The position numbers and the translations under genes were made by a program. A stretch of DNA of 64,000 nt from Parastagonospora avenae f. sp. tritici 18332-5 (lineage: Eukaryota > Ascomycota > Dothideomycetes > Pleosporales > Phaeosphaeriaceae), in the NCBI GenBank assembly GCA_022559985.1, contig JAFJTR010000018.1, positions 124,001-188,000 on the forward strand, given 5' to 3'. Below the pieces are notes generated by a model. The model searched no databases. It saw only the letters and a program-made list of their open reading frames with translations, and was not told where the DNA came from. Below, in pieces: positions 24,162 through 36,661 of this stretch (the first letter of the stretch is position 1; each line of letters starts with the position of its first letter).

Positions 24162-27075
24162 ATGGCAGCTTCAACAGGCCTATCTACTGTGCTCGAGGAA
24201 ATTATTCGAGTCTGCCGTGAGGTGAAGTGCCACCTTACCACTGAAAAGAGTCTCAACAGCGGCCCCGGCGCCCCCGAAGAACGCACCTTTCCAGTTGGGC
24301 TCGAAGGGCCGCGTAAGCAACTTGCAAATGCGGCTGTTCAACTTTCACAGCTCGTTACGGACCCGAGCGAGTATCTAGAGCAGCTGTCGGCGAATGTGAG
24401 TGTGCCGGCCGTTGGCTGTTTTCGCACCACACCCTGCTAACGCTTCCTAGAACCAGCACCTAGTCTGTCTTCGCTGGATCATAAATCTTGGGATCCTCCA
24501 GCATATTCCGCAGCAAGGTTCTATTGCCTATACCGATCTCGCAGACCGAGCAAATGTGCCAGCGTGTCAACTGAAGTCAGTTCTGCGTATGGCTGCAGCT
24601 CATGGCTTCTTATCCGAAGCGACGCCACTGGAAATCTCCCATTCTCTCACCTCAGCACTCATCGCAACGGATCCAAGCTTCTACGACTGGGCCCGCTGGC
24701 TTACCAATTACTCCGTTCCTTCTGCCTACCATTTTGCGGATGCAACGCAGAAATGGGGGAAGACGGAGGTGAAGAACGAAACTGCGTTCAACATTGCCAT
24801 GAACGTAGATGTTCCTTTCTTTGGGTATCTCAAGGAGAACGCAAAGATGAACAGCATGTTCTCCTCATACATGCGTAATGTGGCCAGTTCTGAAGCCACA
24901 AGCTTCAAGCACATGATATCCGGATTTGGTTGGGGCGATCTTACTCCAGGATCGAAAGTGGTTGACGTTGGCGGTTCTGGTGGTCACGGGAGCCGTGCCC
25001 TTGCTAGCGCGTTTCCTGGGCTCAACTTTGTCGTTCAGGACTTGCCCGACACGATCGAAAACGCGAAAGCGGCCGTGAATGCTGATGAAAGGAGCCTGCA
25101 TGCAGACCGCGTCAGGTTCATGTCTCACGACTTTTTCACGCCTCAGCCAGTTGTTGATGGCGATATCTACTTTCTGCGCATGATCCTTCATGACTGGCCA
25201 GATGAGACCGCCATGACCATTCTCTCCCACTTACGCGACGCCATGAAGAAACCAGGAGCAAGGATCGTGATTATGGACACCATACTGCCTCAACCTGGCA
25301 CTGTGTCACTTCTGCAGGAGCGTCAGCTCAGAGTGCGAGATCTCACAATGATGCAAGTCTTCAATGCAAAGGAGAGAGAATACGACACTTGGAAAAATTT
25401 GGTCGAGAAAGCGGGACTCCGCATCATTCGTGTGAAGCAGCCCGAGGGCAGCAATATGGGATTGCTAGAACTCGGCCTTGCCGATGCTACGGACTTGGGA
25501 GCGGGCGAGGATGCTCGACTTGTATTCAACGGCGCTATGAAGACTTCATCGGTGAACTCGAACATCATTGGCGCCTCTACCATTAACGAGGTCGCTCATG
25601 AGAGCACCCCGGAAATTTATGTGGTCAATGTCATTCACCCTACCGACAAGACCAGGCCAAACGGCGACACTACGCACTCGGGCCAAGAATCCATTCCCAA
25701 CGGGGTCAGTGCCAGAATATCAACACGCCCGATGTATGATCGTGATGTTCTACCCGTTCTCATCATGGGGGCGGGAATCAGTGGCCTCTGTCTAGCCCAA
25801 TATCTCCACAAGCACGCCATCCCGTTCGTAGTGTTCGAGCGAGATCTTTCGAGCGAACACCGGCCCCAGGGATATCGTTTGAAGCTGGAAGCTGATGCAG
25901 CAGTCGCTCTCCGAGAGAGTCTCACAGCAGAGGTCTACTCAGCTTTCGAAGCATCATGTGCTGAGTCCGCCATTGGCGAGACTGACTTTGATCCCATCAG
26001 TGGTGCGTGCGTCAAGAGTCGAGCTGGTGGTGGTTTAGCTGGTGCCCAAGGGCTCCGTGCATCGTACACCGTTGACCGAACTGTTTTCCGAAGGATCTTA
26101 ATGACCGGCATCAGCGACAAGATTTACTTCGGTCGCGAAATCACTAGCTATGATATCTGTGAGGACAATGTGCAATCTTACGTCGTCGCAACATTCAGAG
26201 GCGGGGCCACGGCTCAAGGAAGATTTCTTGTTGGTGCCGATGGAACGAGGTCTGCAATTCGTAAGCAGCTGGTCCCAGAGCACAAGTTCCTTGACACTGG
26301 CGCTACATGCATCTATGGCAAAACTGTTATGAGCCCTGAACTCCTTGTCCGTTATCCAGCGAGAGCACTGCGCTGGATGACCGTAGCCGCTGATAGAGCG
26401 CCACTGATCCAGTCAATCCTGATCGGCGAAAGCCCGCTCACTCTCCTCTCGGAGCCCATCAGATTCTCACAAGCCGAGTCTACTACCTCGCTGCCCGAAG
26501 ACTACGTCTACTGGGTTCTCATCGGCCGCAGGGAATTGTTCACCGATGCCACGAACACGTCCACTTCCGCAACAGCACATGGCGTGAACTCTGACAAGGC
26601 ATACAGCACAGAATCTGCACAAGCCTCAGTATCTCAATCCCTTGCGCTCACCGAGGAATGGCACCCAAGTCTTCGCTCGCTATTCGAGCTCCAAGACGTG
26701 TCTCAGGCATCTACCATGCAGGTTGTATCAGCGCCACCAAAGCTTCCCGTGTGGCAGTCTAATCCATGCGTTACACTACTAGGCGATGCGGTCCATGCTA
26801 TGTCACCATGTGGAGGTGTTGGTGCGAACGTCGCATTGCGGGATGCAGCTGAACTAGGAAGAGTTTTTGCTAGCACTTCTATTTCGAAAGGAGATGAGGC
26901 AGAGCGTAGTGTTGGTAGGAGCGTATTTGATCAGCACGATATGGCACAACAGGTTGCTTCTTTCGAGGAAGGACTGCGTAAGCGTGCTTTTGGTGGCATC
27001 ATGCGCAGTTTTGTTGGCAGCAAGGCCATGTTTGGTCAGAAGGCTTTTGAGGAACTTGATGTTGCCGAGCTCTAG
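24162..27075 (+). CDS. Bifunctional O-methyltransferase / FAD-dependent monooxygenase, CTB3/ElcB-type
   Basis: Exons 24162-24395 and 24451-27075 (55-nt intron, GTGAGT..CTAG) give 952 residues. The N-terminal half is a class I SAM O-methyltransferase of the plant/fungal caffeate type: SAM motif VVDVGGSGGHGSRAL near residue 248 and catalytic ILHDWPD near 324. A ~60-residue linker leads to a flavoprotein monooxygenase of the salicylate-hydroxylase group: dinucleotide site IMGAGISGLCLAQYL near 517, GADGTRSAI in the middle, and LLGDAVHAMSPCGGVGANVA near 854. In cercosporin biosynthesis the fusion methylates nor-toralactone and then oxidatively opens the pyrone ring with decarboxylation to give the naphthalene. 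The fusion is nearly diagnostic of perylenequinone clusters. The linker is longer than I would expect, making this protein larger than CTB3. Confidence 0.95.
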
Positions 27076-29039
27076 CTTGGTCTACAAGTGCCTACGGTTT
27101 GGGTTTTTATTGAAGTGTTTGTCAAACTCAGTTATTCAATTTCTACTTGCTAGATAGTATTATCAAGATTTTTGCATGTTAAACAAGTATTGTTCTGAGG
27201 TCAAGCTTGGGCTTTCCCCCGTGATCTGTATAACATGCTTGTTTGTACTGCATTCCTAATAGCTTCCACGCGCCATGTTCCCGTTACAGGTTGCCTGCAT
27301 CTCCCACAAACATGGTCACCCCACGAAGCACGCATGATACATGATCGGTGATTGCGTGCTTCAATCTCAACCTTGTCTGGCACCACACCCTCTTACCATT
27401 AGTTCGGGGCGTTAAAAGAGGTAGAGAGTCCCCGAGTACCTGGTCTGTGAACACCGGCAACCGCGAGCGTAAGGCACAGGGTAGCACATGCATGTTCCCT
27501 TTTTGAATTGTATTGAGAATACTGTATCGCATCATAAAACCTCTCTAGTCATAACCCCAAAGCATGTTCCGCCCTGGCAGACACGAATGACATGGCGCAC
27601 GCGAAGTACAGGGAAGTCACCGAGTGTTCGGTGAGACTGTATTACCGGTGATGGTAAGCGAAATGGAAAAAGAATGTTCTATTCTTCCAGATCACCGCAT
27701 CTGGGGGGGGCCCGGGATGTTGAAGGGGAATTTGTGATCATAAAGTTTTCTTTGGGGCTGTATAATGCATATTACAAAGAAGTCCTAAATAAAGGGACTT
27801 TCGTAAACGGGGTGTGCGCTCAAGCTTGCCTCATCACATCCATCAGCAAGGCGCTGAGGGTTCTGTCACATTTCTTCCGTCCTATTCGATCAAGCATCGA
27901 GCAATGCCGTGATCATGACGACTCTAGCCTTCCTCGGGAAACAGGCTGGCTACGGTGACACAAAAGTCACAGCCACATACTCACTACATGGCTATCCTTC
28001 ACCGTCGTCCACGTTGACTTATGGCGCTAGCAATAGATCCCACGCTGTGATTGGCTGCCATGAGCCCCGAGTCAGTCTTGGCAGAAAATAATATCACGGT
28101 TATTACTAAGGAGCTCGTATTTAGTGAGTCAACACGCTAAGGCCAAATTTGGTGTAGCGAGTTGACTCAATAAATACGAGCTCCTGCGTAGTGTGTACTG
28201 AGTGGCTGTAGGCCAATCTTTACGAAGTGATATCTTAGTAACACCGAAACTTAGTCGGCTACCATCCCTCCAAACGATCACCGCCCTCAGCCACACCTTC
28301 GGCTACTTCGGCTGACGTGGGACCGACCACCGGGACATAGCACCTGAAGCATCACAATCTAGACTTTACGTAGAACCGCCATAAGCCGCGTCTCGGTTAT
28401 CCCTCCAGCATACCCGACCGCTGGTCGCAATCTACTGTATCTGCACATGCACCTATGGATGAATGCGCTACGTGCGGGCCTCGTTCTCGAAGGAAGCAGC
28501 GGCTGTGGTGTTGGCAAAGGATCGCCGGCCAACACATCCATGGGCGAGAATCAAAGGCTACGGCTAGCGATCCAGCGCTGTGCCCGGACGGGAGTAACCG
28601 AAAGAACAAAGTGACTCGCGGAAAAACCGTAATCCAATCCTTCGGGTATCGCCCCACATACATATCGTTCCTTGGCCCCTGTACGAGAAGCACACCTCAA
28701 ATGCAGGGCCGGGCGGCTGGCAAAATCGGTCCCGCTTGCTTTCCTTTTTGAGCTCGGCTCCGGATGGCCTACTTCCTTGATTATGCGCAAGGCTCATCAT
28801 TGGATCAAGCGAGAAATTGAGGCGCAGTACTTGGGCTTGGATAAATTGAACATTCTATTGCAACTGCTTGCTCTCAAATAAAATTTGCAGTTCGTGTCGA
28901 CCTGCCTGGGTAGATCACCACGTGGCTCCGAAGGACTCCGGCTACACATTCGCCTTGACTTGCCTTCTTACTGTAGTCTTCTCGGCGCAGTCGGACAAGG
29001 GCGGCAGCAAGTAGGGCTTACTTGTATTCCTTTTGCTGC
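27076..29039. other. 2-kb intergenic region containing a foldback element
   Basis: Lies inside the cluster between the convergent fusion-enzyme and transporter genes, which need no promoter here, so its length is unexpected. It contains a 77-bp inverted repeat at 28109-28185 (listed). Open frames at about 27674-27958 and 28397-28693 lack recognisable domains. No intact transposase is visible; the stretch may be old inserted DNA. Confidence 0.5.
28109..28185. repeat. 77-bp near-perfect inverted repeat (foldback / MITE-like element)
   Basis: Two 31-nt arms, 28109-28139 and 28155-28185, are reverse complements with only two mismatches (arms begin AGGAGCTCGTATTTA and end TAAATACGAGCTCCT). The 15-nt centre itself contains the perfect 10-nt palindrome CCAAATTTGG (28143-28152), so the whole unit folds into one long hairpin. 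It sits between two convergent 3' ends within the cluster. Size and shape fit a miniature foldback transposon or a solo hairpin; no clear target-site duplication was identified. A bidirectional terminator is a less likely reading because it is about 1 kb from both genes. Confidence 0.8.
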
Positions 29040-31156
29040 CTAGTCTTGGACACTCTCCATTTTCCGATTAGTTGATCCTACGGACGACTTCTCCACTTCG
29101 CTTGTCTGGCTGTCATGAGTAAATACTTCATCCTTCCGCGGAACCTTTCCAACTTCGCTTGATTGGCTGCCTTCGCTGGAAAATTCTCCCGATCGCTTCA
29201 GAATCTCAGGCAGGCCCAGATCGACGTCGCTTGATGGATGTTGGGCAGGCATGACAGTGTTGGCGGTCTCCGCATCTTTCGGTGCAACCGCCTGTTTGAC
29301 ACTTAACCAAGGAATGAGGATCGAGCCAACCATGCTCAGTCCAGCAGTTGCAACCGCAACGTAGAACGTCTAGAAGCTATTAGTGTAACCCATACATAGA
29401 AACGAGGAGATCAACGCACCTGTGCAATGCTGTCGTTGTACGCCAGCTGCAGTCGTTCGAGGAACTGTGGTTGCACAAGACCTTGTAACTTCGTTGCTCC
29501 CACGGAAAGCAGTGCTGCTGGGTCTACGGGTATACCTGCAGCCAATACATTTGACACGAGCTTGTTGTTGAAAACATTCTGCGCCACAGCGATTGCGATA
29601 GTGCCGCCAAAGGTTTGCATGAAGATGACCACAGCAGTTCCTTCGGACTTTTGGAAGTCGGGCAGCGCAGCTTGAATAGCTATCAGTGGTTGGTTGAGAC
29701 CAAAGCCGCAACCGGCTCCGTAGAGGACCTGGTAGCCGATCCACTTGGCCGCATTGGAGTCGACTTCGAGTGTCGAAAGAAGACCAGCGCCCTAACTCAG
29801 TCAGTCGCAGTACTGAATGTTCTTATGGATGACACATACTACTGCTGCAAGCACACTGCCAAGTATGCAAGCCCAAGTGTAGTAGCCCAGTCCAAAAACC
29901 ATACCACCAGCCGCAACTGAAAATATGGTGGTACCCAGTATGCTGGGTAGATTGTGTATCCCACTCTCCGTCGCTGTGTCGCCTTTGATGGCTTGAAACC
30001 ACAGGGGAAGGAAGTAAGCCACAACGAGGAAAGACCCGAACAGACAGAAAGAGAAGATAGAACAAGCCCAGACGGTGCGCCTCTTGATGAGGCTAGGCGG
30101 AACAATAGCTCTATCGCTTTGCCAAATCTCTATCACGACGAAAGCTACAAAGAGCACAAACCCAACGACGAACAAAGCTATCATACGCGCGTTGCTCCAG
30201 GAATACCTTGTTCCGCCCCACTGAGTAGCCAGAAGAATACATATGATAGTAGGAACGAGCACAACAAGACCGTAAAGATCCATCTCTTGAAGTTTTTCTT
30301 TCAATGGCAATCTTCGCCTGATGTGAAGTTCAGGGTCGTAGCTGTTTGGGACAAGGAGGAACACGATGACAGCTGTCACCGCTCCGAGAGGCAGATTAAT
30401 ATAGAAGCACAAACGCCAGGTCACATGCTCTAAATCATTGTTTCAGCTGCAGTATTCTGTCGGAATGCGAAGGGGTAGACGTACCTGTGAAAGCTCCACC
30501 CATAAGGGGGCCGGCAACACTTGCCACCTGTTCGACATGTAAGATACCATTTTAATATACGGGTTTCTAACAGACCCACCGAGTACATGGCCCCAAGCAT
30601 GCCATTGTAGAAGGCGCGTTCGTTCAGAGGCTTGAATTCTGCTACGAGCAGTATAGCCTATGTGTTCCCGTCAGCATTAGGTCCGGTTGATGGCTTTGCG
30701 AAGGACTACTCACACCGGAGAAAATTCCTCCAGATCCAATGCCAGCAACTACTCTACCCATAATCAAGCCCACAGAGCTTGGGGCGGCACCACATATGAG
30801 ACTGCCAATCTCGAACAGCGCCAACGCAATCAAGAACACCCATTTGATGGGGTATAGGTTGTATATCTTGCCATAAGATAGCTGGAAAGCGCAGGCGGTT
30901 AGCAGATAGCCTGAGCCATACCATCTAATAGAAGTCAGCAAACATCCTTCGTGGATGGGTTGAGGCCTTCCCCGATGTCTGTTAGCGAGTTGAAGTCATC
31001 GGTAATCTTTGGGATGGCAGTGGAAATTATGGTATTGTCCAACGCCTGACATAGCACAGCGAGACATAGGGCAAAGAAAAGTGCCCAGAACTGAAGAGCA
31101 CTATGTGCTAGTGTGGGTGCTGGAGTAGTCGAGATCTCGACCTTGGTTCCCGACAT
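29040..31156 (-). CDS. MFS transporter, DHA2 (14-TM) family, CTB4-type; non-canonical first splice donor
   Basis: Seven exons: 31156-30972, 30924-30714, 30657-30580, 30527-30485, 30429-29840, 29791-29420 and 29369-29040; 602 residues. The N-terminal TM1 region has LDNTIISTAIPKITDDF, the signature of drug:H+ antiporter 2 pumps, and about 14 hydrophobic helices follow, with a ~75-residue Ser/Glu-rich cytoplasmic tail. The position between the fusion enzyme and methyltransferase genes matches the perylenequinone exporter, which secretes the photosensitiser and protects the producer. Six introns of 47-56 nt have consistent phases. Oddity: the first intron (30971-30925) has a good branch site and TTAG acceptor, but its donor reads GG-AAGG where GT-AAGG is expected. 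If unspliced, the frame stops after 73 codons. It may therefore be a null allele, a rare splice site or a base-call error. Confidence 0.85.
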
Positions 31157-31525
31157 GGTAACGAGAATGATGGAGTCTTGAGAGCTACACTATGGCCTCG
31201 AGAAGGAAGGTTTGTTGCCAGTCATAGGTAATGGAATGCAAGAGACCGGTGATCGAGATTTGCCGCTGATCGACCTGATTGGTCTTTACTCCTGTCATCT
31301 CTTTATTGCGGTATTCATGACTGCTTCGACCGGCAAGCGCCTGTATTACACGAAGCCGAGATTTCGGGCTCGCGGTCGTCAATCATGTGACCGAGCCTTC
31401 GCAGAGGCTGCGGCGGTGAAGCGGCGAACATGAGGTCGCCGTTGTATACTACTGCAATATAAAGCATATTTCAGAGACGTGATACGGGAAGAAGCCAACC
31501 GACACAACATCCCAACTTCATCAAC
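31157..31525. promoter_or_regulatory. Shared bidirectional promoter of transporter and O-methyltransferase genes
   Basis: The 369 bp between divergent start codons must serve both genes, suggesting that export and late methylation are induced together. No exact AflR-type site was found on inspection. Confidence 0.65.
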
Positions 31526-32899
31526 ATGTCTCTGTTACAGTTGACCGCTTCTATCACGAAGGCTGCGGCCGACCTGGACAACGCTACGAACAACGCAGTA
31601 AAGGCATCAGACATCGAGTCTAAGGCGAAAGCGGCACTCCTCGACGCTGCCGAGCGATTGGTCCTAGCCTATCGCTCCCCACGACAGTGGCTCATTGATC
31701 TGTCTTTCCAACATTGCGCCACGGCATCTCTGCAAATGATCATGAAGTATCGCCTGCACCATGCCGTGCCAACGCAAGGATCAAGGTCTTTTGCTGAAGT
31801 AGCAGAAGCAACCACTACGCCCGATCAGCCGGGCAAACTTCCAGAGTCCCTGGTAGGACGTTTGCTGCAACATGCAATGTCCTTCGGTCTTTTCACGCCA
31901 GCTGCCAGCGGGCGGGTCGCTCATAACGATACGTCGCGTCTGTTGATCACTGATCCTGACTTGGAGGCATGGGTGTACCTTTGCTCGAATGTTGCCTACC
32001 CTGCTGGTGCACAGCTTCCAAAAGCTATCGAGGAATACGGCGCAAGCTCAGAACCGAGCGAGACGGCCTACTCGGTATCGATCGGAAGACGCATCTCGCA
32101 ATTTGAACGCTTCCGTGAGCCGGACGGCCGTGCAGAGCACGAGATGTTCGCTCGAGCAATGAAGGGGATCTCGGCAGGTGGCGCATACGACGTCGGGCAC
32201 GTCGTCGATGGTGGATATCCGTGGCACGAGCTTCCCGAAGGAACCTTGGTAGTTGATGTTGGAGGCGGCCCAGGCCATGTAGCCATCTCACTAGCGCGCA
32301 AATATCCCCAACTGCTGTTTGAAGTTCAAGATCTGGTGGAGACAGTCGAGTTCGGCGCAAAGAACTGTCCCACGGACCTGCAGCATCGGATTTCTTTCCG
32401 CGCACAAGATTTCTTCAAGCCCCAACCAGAACGGGAAAACAATTCGCGCACAACCGTGTACTTTGCAAGGTTCATCCTCCACGACTGGAGTGACAAGTAC
32501 GCTGGGCAGATCGTTGAGCCTCTTGCACAGGCCATGAGACCGCAGGATCGTCTGGTTCTGAATGAAGTGGTTGTTCCCGAGCCTTCGGCGGAGCAGCGAA
32601 TCGAAAGAAAGAGCCAGTAAGTTTGCAAGCCATTTCGTCGATAGTCAGTGTCGCTTCGCTAACAAATCTCGAACAGCGATCGTGACCTGCTTATGCTGAT
32701 GAACCTGAATGGCCGCGAGAGGACTCTAGTCGCCTTTGAAGGATTGTTCGAGATGGTCAGCCCAAGACTTCGGGTGGAGAAGGTTCATAAGCCTACGACA
32801 GGGGGAGAGCTGTCTCTAATTACAGCGTCGGTCGATAAGCTGACAGGCAGGAAGAGTGCAGGTGGCAATATCTTGGGTGCGAACGCGGACCAGGCATAA
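31526..32899 (+). CDS. O-methyltransferase, CTB2-type
   Basis: Exons 31526-32616 and 32677-32899 around a 60-nt intron (GTAAGT..ACAG) give 437 residues. It is a SAM-dependent class I O-methyltransferase: SAM motif VVDVGGGPGHVAISLA near residue 241, catalytic RFILHDWSD near 316, and an N-terminal helical dimerisation region. It resembles the methyltransferase half of the neighbouring fusion enzyme. In cercosporin biosynthesis CTB2 performs the second O-methylation, on the naphthalene released by CTB3, before dimerisation. Its promoter is shared with the transporter, and the regulator gene follows on the same strand. Confidence 0.93.
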
Positions 32900-33848
32900 A
32901 TGCGCAGTCTGTCCAATGACTTCATTGGGGAGGGTTAGACGCCCCGTCAGCTTATCAGCCTTGTATATGCGCTGGATAAAGAAGGTGGGAAAGTGAATTG
33001 TGCAAGGGAGGACGAGATAGGTTAGGTAAGATGGACTTGGCGACGCATGGAAGCGGGGCTTTTCATCCTTCAAACCTAAAGCTGCCATCAGCGCACACCA
33101 ATAATTTCATTACTACTCCACGTTCTCACCAGATAATAACAACAAGCTGACCATGAAAGCGCTCCTATCACGTTATCATTTGCTAACAGTTGTAAATAAG
33201 ACGGGCCATTGTTGATGTTAATTGATGTACAGCGGCACGGGCGCCAGGACCTCAAGCTTCGCCACGGGCCATCCCGCATGCATGCCAACACTGCACTTCG
33301 AAGCAGTTCCAACTCGTTCAACTAGTTCTGGACTGGATACAAGTCTTGACATAGCTTAGCTTAGATGCTGACGCGAGAGCCTACGACAGATGCCTAATGT
33401 AGCGACAGCACATGAGCCCTGTCTTACACGACGCGCCCGATGTCCCCTCCGGTGAGCCGTGAGATGCGTGACCCATGTCGTGGTCTACGCTCATTTGGCC
33501 CCAGAGTTCGCGGGTCAGACGTGGGTCCGTAAGGCGTCCTATTGACCCTTGAACATTCCATAAGGTCCTATCTGCGGGCCAAGTCGATTACATTTGACCT
33601 GCGTTCAGGTTGCCGCTCCCCCGGCAAAACATCCTAACTAATCATCACCGTTGCACCGGAGTCGGGGCTCTCAGGTACAATTCAATCGTCTCGCGTTTAA
33701 CGCTACACCGTACGAGATCTAGGATGCCTGCATACTAAGCCTGCAGACCTGACGCCAGTCCAAGAGCCTGGCTTGTAAAAGAGAGCCATCTGTGTGTTCA
33801 AATCGCTAGTCCAACACTCCACCGGTTTCAACCCACCTAGATTCCATC
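32900..33848. other. Intergenic region upstream of the cluster regulator
   Basis: About 950 bp containing the 3' UTR of the methyltransferase and the promoter of the Zn2Cys6 gene. No coding sequence or clear repeat recognised. Confidence 0.5.
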
Positions 33849-35179
33849 ATGGCCACACAGTTGCCTTCCCCTACTGCAACCACCTCTAACAGCGGCAACG
33901 AGCCACGGCGCGTTATCCGTGAGTCGTGTAACAATTGCAGTGCACAAGTAGGTTGAACCATGACGGCTATGTCTACGTGGCGCAGACACTGATGCGTTGC
34001 TTCTCTTTGCAGAAAATACGCTGTGGTAAACAGCGCCCCGCCTGTGCTCGTTGCGTCAACAAAAAGCTCCCATGCAACTACAGCTACTCACAGCGCTCTG
34101 GCCGACGCTCTTCATCAATGAATACCCAGAGGGATGGCCCACATATCGCATTCCTACCAGTAATCCCAGATACGCCTGCAACAATGTCCGATGCCACTGC
34201 CATGTCAGCCATGTACGGATCACTGTCAACAAGCTCTCCAGGTCTCCAAGGAACAACTCTGAGTCCTTCTATTGAAACGCCATTAGAATACGATCACAAC
34301 CCTTTCGACGACCCGAATCAATACCATGACCTCACGTTCGATTTTCTCGCCTCACCACCGAACACAGAACCACTACATTCTCGCAGTACTTCGTCTAATA
34401 CAGGAACCGACATGGGCGACACTGCCATGGTAGACTCCGAAGCTTTCTGGCACAGCTTCCCTTCCATGCCACCTCAAAATCTCGATGCTCTCAGATCGGT
34501 TTCCAACCACCCTATATTTGACCAAGATCAAGTCGCTTCATTTCGGAGATCCCTGGAGAAGACTGTGCAACATGGGCATGATTGCATGGCGCTTGCTTTG
34601 CAGGTGGTAAACGACTTGAGTGTCACGCGAGAACCATGCCTAGTAGCCACATCGAACCCAATGACCGGTATCGAGACCCACCAGATGCAAGCTCGGGATG
34701 TGGATACCGTTCTTTTTATCAACCGCGATGCAGCACAATCGGTCAAAAAGATATTAGACTGCAGCTGTTCAACTGATCAGGCCGTATCGCTGGCTTGCTA
34801 CCTCGCCACGAGCAAAATCGTTGACTGGTATGGGGCCGCGATTGAAGCTGTAGGCGAGCGAGCAGAAGACCTTTGCAAACACGCAGGAGCCAAGACCTCT
34901 CAAGGCATGATGGCGGAGCACATCTTAGCGCGGCCCATCTACATGGGAAAATACTGCCTAGATCCGGAGGTGCAGCGAGTCGTTCGAGCTCAGGTGGTTC
35001 TTGGGGAACTCAAAGAGCATGTTCAGCCCCTCCTTAATTCGCTACCCCGGTTTCATATCACCGGATTAGAAGCAGACAGCGATTCTAGCGCCACTGGTCA
35101 GCAAGCATGCATACTGCGCAATCAATTACGCAACGTAATCCAAAGCGCAAGGGACCTGAACGGCACCGGTTCCAGCTGA
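33849..35179 (+). CDS. Zn2Cys6 transcription factor, AflR-like, CTB8-type cluster regulator
   Basis: Exons 33849-33947 and 34013-35179 around a 65-nt intron give 421 residues. The intron falls inside the zinc cluster, after residue 33, as is usual for AflR-type genes. The binuclear cluster is C27-X2-C30-X6-C37-X6-C44-X2-C47-X6-C54, with RCGKQRPACARC at its centre. A Ser/Thr-rich linker follows, and the C-terminal ~230 residues have the helical Cys/Leu-containing character of the AflR regulatory domain (for example ALALQVVNDLSV). It is not of the fungal-specific-TF (PF04082) type. As the only regulator in the cluster it most likely activates the surrounding genes, as CTB8 does for cercosporin. 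Confidence 0.93.
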
Positions 35180-36661
35180 AAGGCTATACGAGCTACAGAA
35201 CCGAGTCCGACCTCACACCGCTCGATTCTTTCGAAATAAGTCGGCCTTCTACTTCAGTATGCAGTCATACTTCGCCCTTTCGTCTCAGGCTGCACGCTTG
35301 TCTCCCGATCGCCGAGCCCCGGTGATCGAGAACCAACCACAACCACAATCAACTTCAGGACATATTTCCATTTGGCGTCATACCAACACCCGTAGCATCG
35401 GATCATGCATTAGCATAGCGAGACGAAATCATGGTATTTCACACGTGGGCGTCAACCCAGTGCTTTGGTGCCATGTCCATCCCCACACTTTGCGTCAGCA
35501 CAACCCCGCCGGTCCAACACTCTGCAGGGGCGCAGTGCAGCAGTAATCAATGTCAGCTACGAAAGCTAACGCAATTATTTCGGTTTCTCTGCGCATCTCA
35601 TTGGCAGGTACTCGGAGGAGGTACCTTCATTTTGTCGAACCGAAAATCACTCTATCGGAGTCACGGCTTTGCGCATCTTCTTGGCACGATAGGTACTCCT
35701 CAACATTGAGGCGGAAGTTTTTATAGAATGTAGAATTGGGTCATGGCAGCTGCGAATAGCTAGTCCATGGGGTTTTAGCTCCAGATTCATAATCAATTAT
35801 CCTTCATTGGACCACTTCTTCGCTCGACCAAAGACATGAGCGTACTTTCTATGATAATGCTTGTGTGGATCGGGGCTACATGCTGCGAAACACGTTGTGG
35901 ACGAGATGATCATCGCTGCGATTGTGATCGGGATATCCATCGCATGCCGGTTGCATGAGGCGTGTCACGATCTGCTTGGAACATTCTGATCTTCTTCGCA
36001 ATTTTGGATCGCTCTCCGTAACCAATTCCTTCGCGCGACCGTTCCCATAGCTCTGCGCACCCTGACAGGTCCCATGAGGCGATGGAATAGATTCTACATT
36101 CAGTCACAGACCATGTATTTCAAGTGTATCCTTCACGCCAGCAATCACATCATTCTCCAGTTCAAAATATGCACCAGCGCTCATACAACATGCAGTCAGC
36201 GAGGCTGTACCAATAAAAAGGTGTTGGGATAAGTAGCTGCTTCTCCTTGATGTATGCAAATTTTCCATCCCTCTTTCAGCTTCTTCCTTCAATAGAGATT
36301 AATACATTTCCAGACTTCGCAGTGTGGCGCGCGCTCTACGATGCTCGACTGCACCTGGCTTTCTGATACCATGTGCTGAGATGCAACTTGATGATGGTAG
36401 AATGGGCGGTTAAATACCGCTTGTTCAGTCGGTCTAAAACGAGGGCGCGAGACGACTCTCGTAAGGAGCATTAGAACGACGAGCGGTGCGTACACAGAGT
36501 CTCAAGATAGGTGCGGGGGTACTGCATTGTAGTATTGGATACACCTATATCTTGGGAGAAGCATCATAGCAGAAGTAGAAGACTTGTCTAAATAAACCCG
36601 TCAACGTATGTGCCGAGTTATCAATGCAGACTTTGTACGAATCACCTAAACCTTACAATCT
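35180..36661. other. Intergenic region, nothing recognised
   Basis: About 1.5 kb between the convergent regulator and BBE-type oxidase genes. Short open frames are present, but none shows a domain or a plausible gene structure. Confidence 0.5.

Noticed and set aside
27076..29039. A transposase gene around the foldback element
   Set aside because: No DDE, integrase or reverse-transcriptase motif was seen in any frame.
23652..33722. Repeated GATCGAGAT / CGAGATCT words in cluster promoters as a regulator site
   Set aside because: The same words occur in coding regions and outside the cluster (for example near 7550, 25337 and 44010), so they are not enriched where expected.
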